Of a stretch of 64,000 bases of DNA, positions 61,835 through 64,000 are shown in pieces. A program made the position numbers and the translations under genes. The notes below the pieces were generated by a model that saw only the letters and a list, made by a program, of their open reading frames with translations, searched no databases and was not told where the DNA came from. The stretch covers positions 1,240,001 to 1,304,000 of the forward strand of contig OY723282.1 in the NCBI GenBank assembly GCA_963210315.1. Direction: 5' to 3'. Each line of letters starts with the position of its first letter. The first letter of the stretch is position 1. Source of the DNA: Rhynchopus euleeides. Its lineage: Eukaryota; Euglenozoa; Diplonemea; Diplonemida; Diplonemidae.

Positions 61835-62815
61835 CACACACACGCACACACACACAGCACGGCTGGCTGCCGACCTCGGGCCCCGGATCACCCTTACGTA
61901 TGAGCACGTGAAAAGGGAGCTCAACGTCGATGCGGACGCCCTCAGCAACGCCGCCATGGACGAGGCTGAGAGGCAGGGGGAGACCTCGCAGGAGCAGCTG
62001 CGGCAGGACTTCGCAGCCTTCCAGAAGAGCATCCTGGGCAAGGCTCACTCGTTGAGGCAGCTCTGCGAGGTGGTGCGCAAGACTTCCAAGCAACCATGGC
62101 ACTGTGGCCACACTGCGAGCTCCACTGTCCTCACCGCGATCGGGGGAACCGTGGCAGGGGGCCTGTCCAGGAGAGCCCAGCTCAGCCCAGCCACCGAGTC
62201 GGTGATGCGCAGCCTCCAAGCGCACACGGCAGGCCCGGGCTTGAACCAGCGGGACACAGCCTTCCACTCCCGCGGCATGGCGTGGGCCGCAACCTTCGCA
62301 CCGCAGCCCCACTACCCAGAGGGGTGGCAGCAAGCGGCCCAGCAATGGACTGCCAGCAGCCGGCAAGCCAACGCCCGGACAGGACGGTCATGGGAACGAC
62401 GGGGCGCTGCTCCCCGGACTGCCCCCCCTGGAGCCAGACGGAACGCGAAGATGCTTACCTGCGCTCTGCACTGGAAACCCCGCTGCGTGGACTGCCGGCG
62501 CCGGCGCCTCTCGGAAGAGGACTGCTGCCGGGACCACCACGGGAAGAACGACGGCTTGCAAGTCACCATGGAATTTTGCAAGACGCATCGCATGGGCCGG
62601 TGCGGGGACTGCCACAGCAGTGCGAAATCACTCACACACTGTTGCGGCACGCACCACGCTGGCTATGCCTCACGCCCTCCTCGGAGTGGCACTGAGTTGG
62701 CCCCACACTCTAACCCGAGTGGGGCATCCGCTGTGACGTAGGGGTGGGCGGGGAGTGGGCACAGATCCGCGCAGGGTTACCCACTTAAAACCACTATCAC
62801 TACACACGCACACAC
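61835..62815 (+). mobile_element. (CA)n-bounded non-LTR retrotransposon copy 3
   Basis: A CACACACACGCACACACACA run (61834-61857) leads into the truncated coding region. The 3' UTR (62742-62800) is nearly identical to that of copy 2 and runs into CACACGCACACAC (62803-62815), immediately before the start codon of the hAT-like gene. Confidence 0.75.
61860..62741 (+). pseudogene. C-terminal retrotransposon protein (RNase H end plus cysteine-rich region), 5'-truncated
   Basis: Begins inside the RNase H domain (ARLAADLGPRITLTYEHVKR), retains only the last catalytic Asp (NVDADALSN), and continues to the Cys/His-rich C terminus (CVDCRRRR, EEDCCRDHH, GRCGDCHSS, HCCGTHH) and a stop at 62741. It is nearly identical to copy 2 over ~290 residues without the frameshift, so the two are recent sister insertions. 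Confidence 0.8.
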
Positions 62816-62816
62816 C

Positions 62817-64000
62817 ATGCCACCGGAAGAGTTGGCAATCGACCCCGATGCGGTCGAGGAAGAGGCGTCTTCCGAGGAGTCGAATATTGAAGACACTCCT
62901 GCCTTCAAAGCGCTTGCAACCGCTGAACGAAACAGGTTCAAGCGTTTTAAAAACAAGCCACTCCTCCTCGAACACGCCGCCGAAGAGGGACTGCTGCCCG
63001 CTAACTTCACGGGCACCCGTGAGCGCGCCGAGCAGTTGATGGCTGTTGCATCCGTGAAGAAGCGCCGCCGCGAAGCCGATCATCCGACGACGCAGCCTCC
63101 ACGAGGGTCGCCGAAGAAGCGCGGGAGGACGAAGGGTCCCGAGAAGGTGGAGCAGGCCGATCTGTCCGCCGCACTTCTTGCCGCTGTCAACCCGAGAGAG
63201 CCTGTGGGCAAGGAACATGCAGGGGAAGGTTGTGTCGCCTTAAAGTTCGAAAAAGAGTACCTGGCAGACTTCCCCGATCTGAAAGCGGTCACCCTGAGCG
63301 AGTGCACTGAATTCAAGGGGGCTGCCGATTTGCAGAAGTCGTGGCCGGACGCCCAAAAGGTGTTCATCTGCGACCCCTGTTCGAAGGTCTGGAAGCCCGG
63401 CGTCCAGAGGAGTGATCTGTCGAAGCACTTCCGCACCGGTGCGCATAAAGATAGAGTGCGCAACGGTGACCGTGCTGGCAGGCAAAAGCGTGCCGTGACA
63501 GAGGCACTGGGCCCGGAGCCAGATCACGCCATTGGCCTTGCCATGGCCTACGCCGGCATCCCTGCACATCAGATGCAGACAGCCCTCGAGTGCCTTTCGG
63601 GGTGTAAGCTTCCTGCGACACCACCGAATTGCAACCGCCTCCTGCGTACCACCCTGGATATCTTGATGGGTATCGGTACGACATACATCACCGAGACTTT
63701 TGGGTCCAAGCCCTACTGGGTGATGCATGATTGCGGGATGGTGCAGAATGACCCGGCATGCATCCTGCTGCTCCAGAATGCAGATGCAAGCGTCGTCCTT
63801 CCCCCGGTGTTCTTTCCACGGGGGTACACAAATGCGCGGATGATTCGCGACGCTGTTGAGGAAGTCATTGCGGACTACGGTCTGGGCAACCCTCTGTGCG
63901 TGCGGTCGGACCGCGGCGGAGCCGACGGCCCTGCAGCCCTCCAGACGGCATCACACCGCAAGATTATCTTCCTGCCGTGTGCTGCCCATATCTGCATGAA
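62817..64000 (+). CDS. hAT-like transposase with BED/C2H2-type zinc finger (partial, runs off the window)
   Basis: The open frame from ATG 62817 continues for 394 codons with no stop before the window end. The acidic start (PPEELAIDPDAVEEEASSEE) is followed by a basic patch (KKRRREADHPTTQPPRGSPK). A BED/C2H2-like finger lies at 185-210: C185-DP-C188 ... H204-x5-H210. Residues ~295-310 (GSKPYWVMHDCGMVQND) sit where the first catalytic Asp of hAT transposases is found. VRSDRGGADGP (363-371) and FLPCAAHICM (385-394) match the second-Asp and C-x-x-H landmarks of hAT enzymes. It is probably the N-terminal half of an autonomous element, possibly one able to mobilise the hAT MITEs in this window. 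A retrotransposon copy abuts the start codon and may have displaced its promoter. Confidence 0.7.
   Translation, partial: MPPEELAIDPDAVEEEASSEESNIEDTPAFKALATAERNRFKRFKNKPLLLEHAAEEGLLPANFTGTRERAEQLMAVASVKKRRREADHPTTQPPRGSPKKRGRTKGPEKVEQADLSAALLAAVNPREPVGKEHAGEGCVALKFEKEYLADFPDLKAVTLSECTEFKGAADLQKSWPDAQKVFICDPCSKVWKPGVQRSDLSKHFRTGAHKDRVRNGDRAGRQKRAVTEALGPEPDHAIGLAMAYAGIPAHQMQTALECLSGCKLPATPPNCNRLLRTTLDILMGIGTTYITETFGSKPYWVMHDCGMVQNDPACILLLQNADASVVLPPVFFPRGYTNARMIRDAVEEVIADYGLGNPLCVRSDRGGADGPAALQTASHRKIIFLPCAAHICM

Overview
The window is nuclear DNA from a eukaryote, most likely a repeat-rich protist or alga. The reasons are GT-AG introns, multi-exon genes with presequence-like N termini, non-LTR retrotransposon remnants, cut-and-paste DNA transposons of at least three superfamilies (pogo/Tc1-mariner, hAT, Harbinger/DDE_4), MITEs, fold-back elements and a very large minisatellite. 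There are no operons, rRNAs, tRNAs or CRISPR arrays that I can see. The species cannot be read from the sequence; a chromerid-like alga is only a guess.

Layout. 1-7.4 kb: a truncated fold-back element, dispersed repeats, a small MITE, the first copy of a TA-flanked MITE family and a small element with two short ORFs. 7.4-11.6 kb: a unit with inverted ends and TA flanks that holds the C-terminal part of a non-LTR retrotransposon protein (CCHC finger, restriction-like endonuclease, OTU-like protease, second zinc finger). 11.6-19 kb: MITE and Harbinger remnants, a GGACATGTCC-rich stretch and a fold-back element. 14.4-21.3 kb: RNase H/C-terminal remnants of a second retrotransposon family, one interrupted by a hAT MITE with a perfect 8-bp target duplication. 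21.4-25.1 kb: two head-to-tail copies of a third retrotransposon family, each bounded by (CA)n. 25.5-26.8 kb: a second hAT MITE. 28.4-29.6 kb: a full copy of the fold-back element seen at position 1. 31.9-33.1 kb: a miniature element with 355-bp direct terminal repeats. 33.3-33.7 kb: a small zinc-binding host gene. 34-41 kb: palindromic TACATGTA arrays carrying TA-flanked MITEs and a 3.4-kb pogo-like transposon with an intact 740-aa DDE transposase.

41.3-49.7 kb is the main host-gene region. It holds a tandem pair of small paralogous genes, one with and one without a presequence, and a multi-exon gene for a presequence-bearing alpha-helical protein. The first intron of that gene contains a deletion derivative of the pogo transposon, itself split by another TA-inserted element. 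50.1-57.85 kb is a minisatellite of about 249 copies of a 31-bp unit, with a 39-unit (1209-bp) higher-order period in its distal half. It may lie inside a giant intron of the upstream gene. 57.9-60.3 kb has decayed or frameshifted minus-strand coding sequence and a candidate terminal exon. 60.6-64 kb has a CTTATAAG palindrome array with a MITE, a 24-bp minisatellite, a third (CA)n-bounded retrotransposon copy and the start of a hAT-like transposase gene that runs off the window.

Most of the window is therefore a transposon community in which autonomous elements, deletion derivatives and MITEs can be matched by shared ends and target-site duplications. The host genes are few and small or intron-split.
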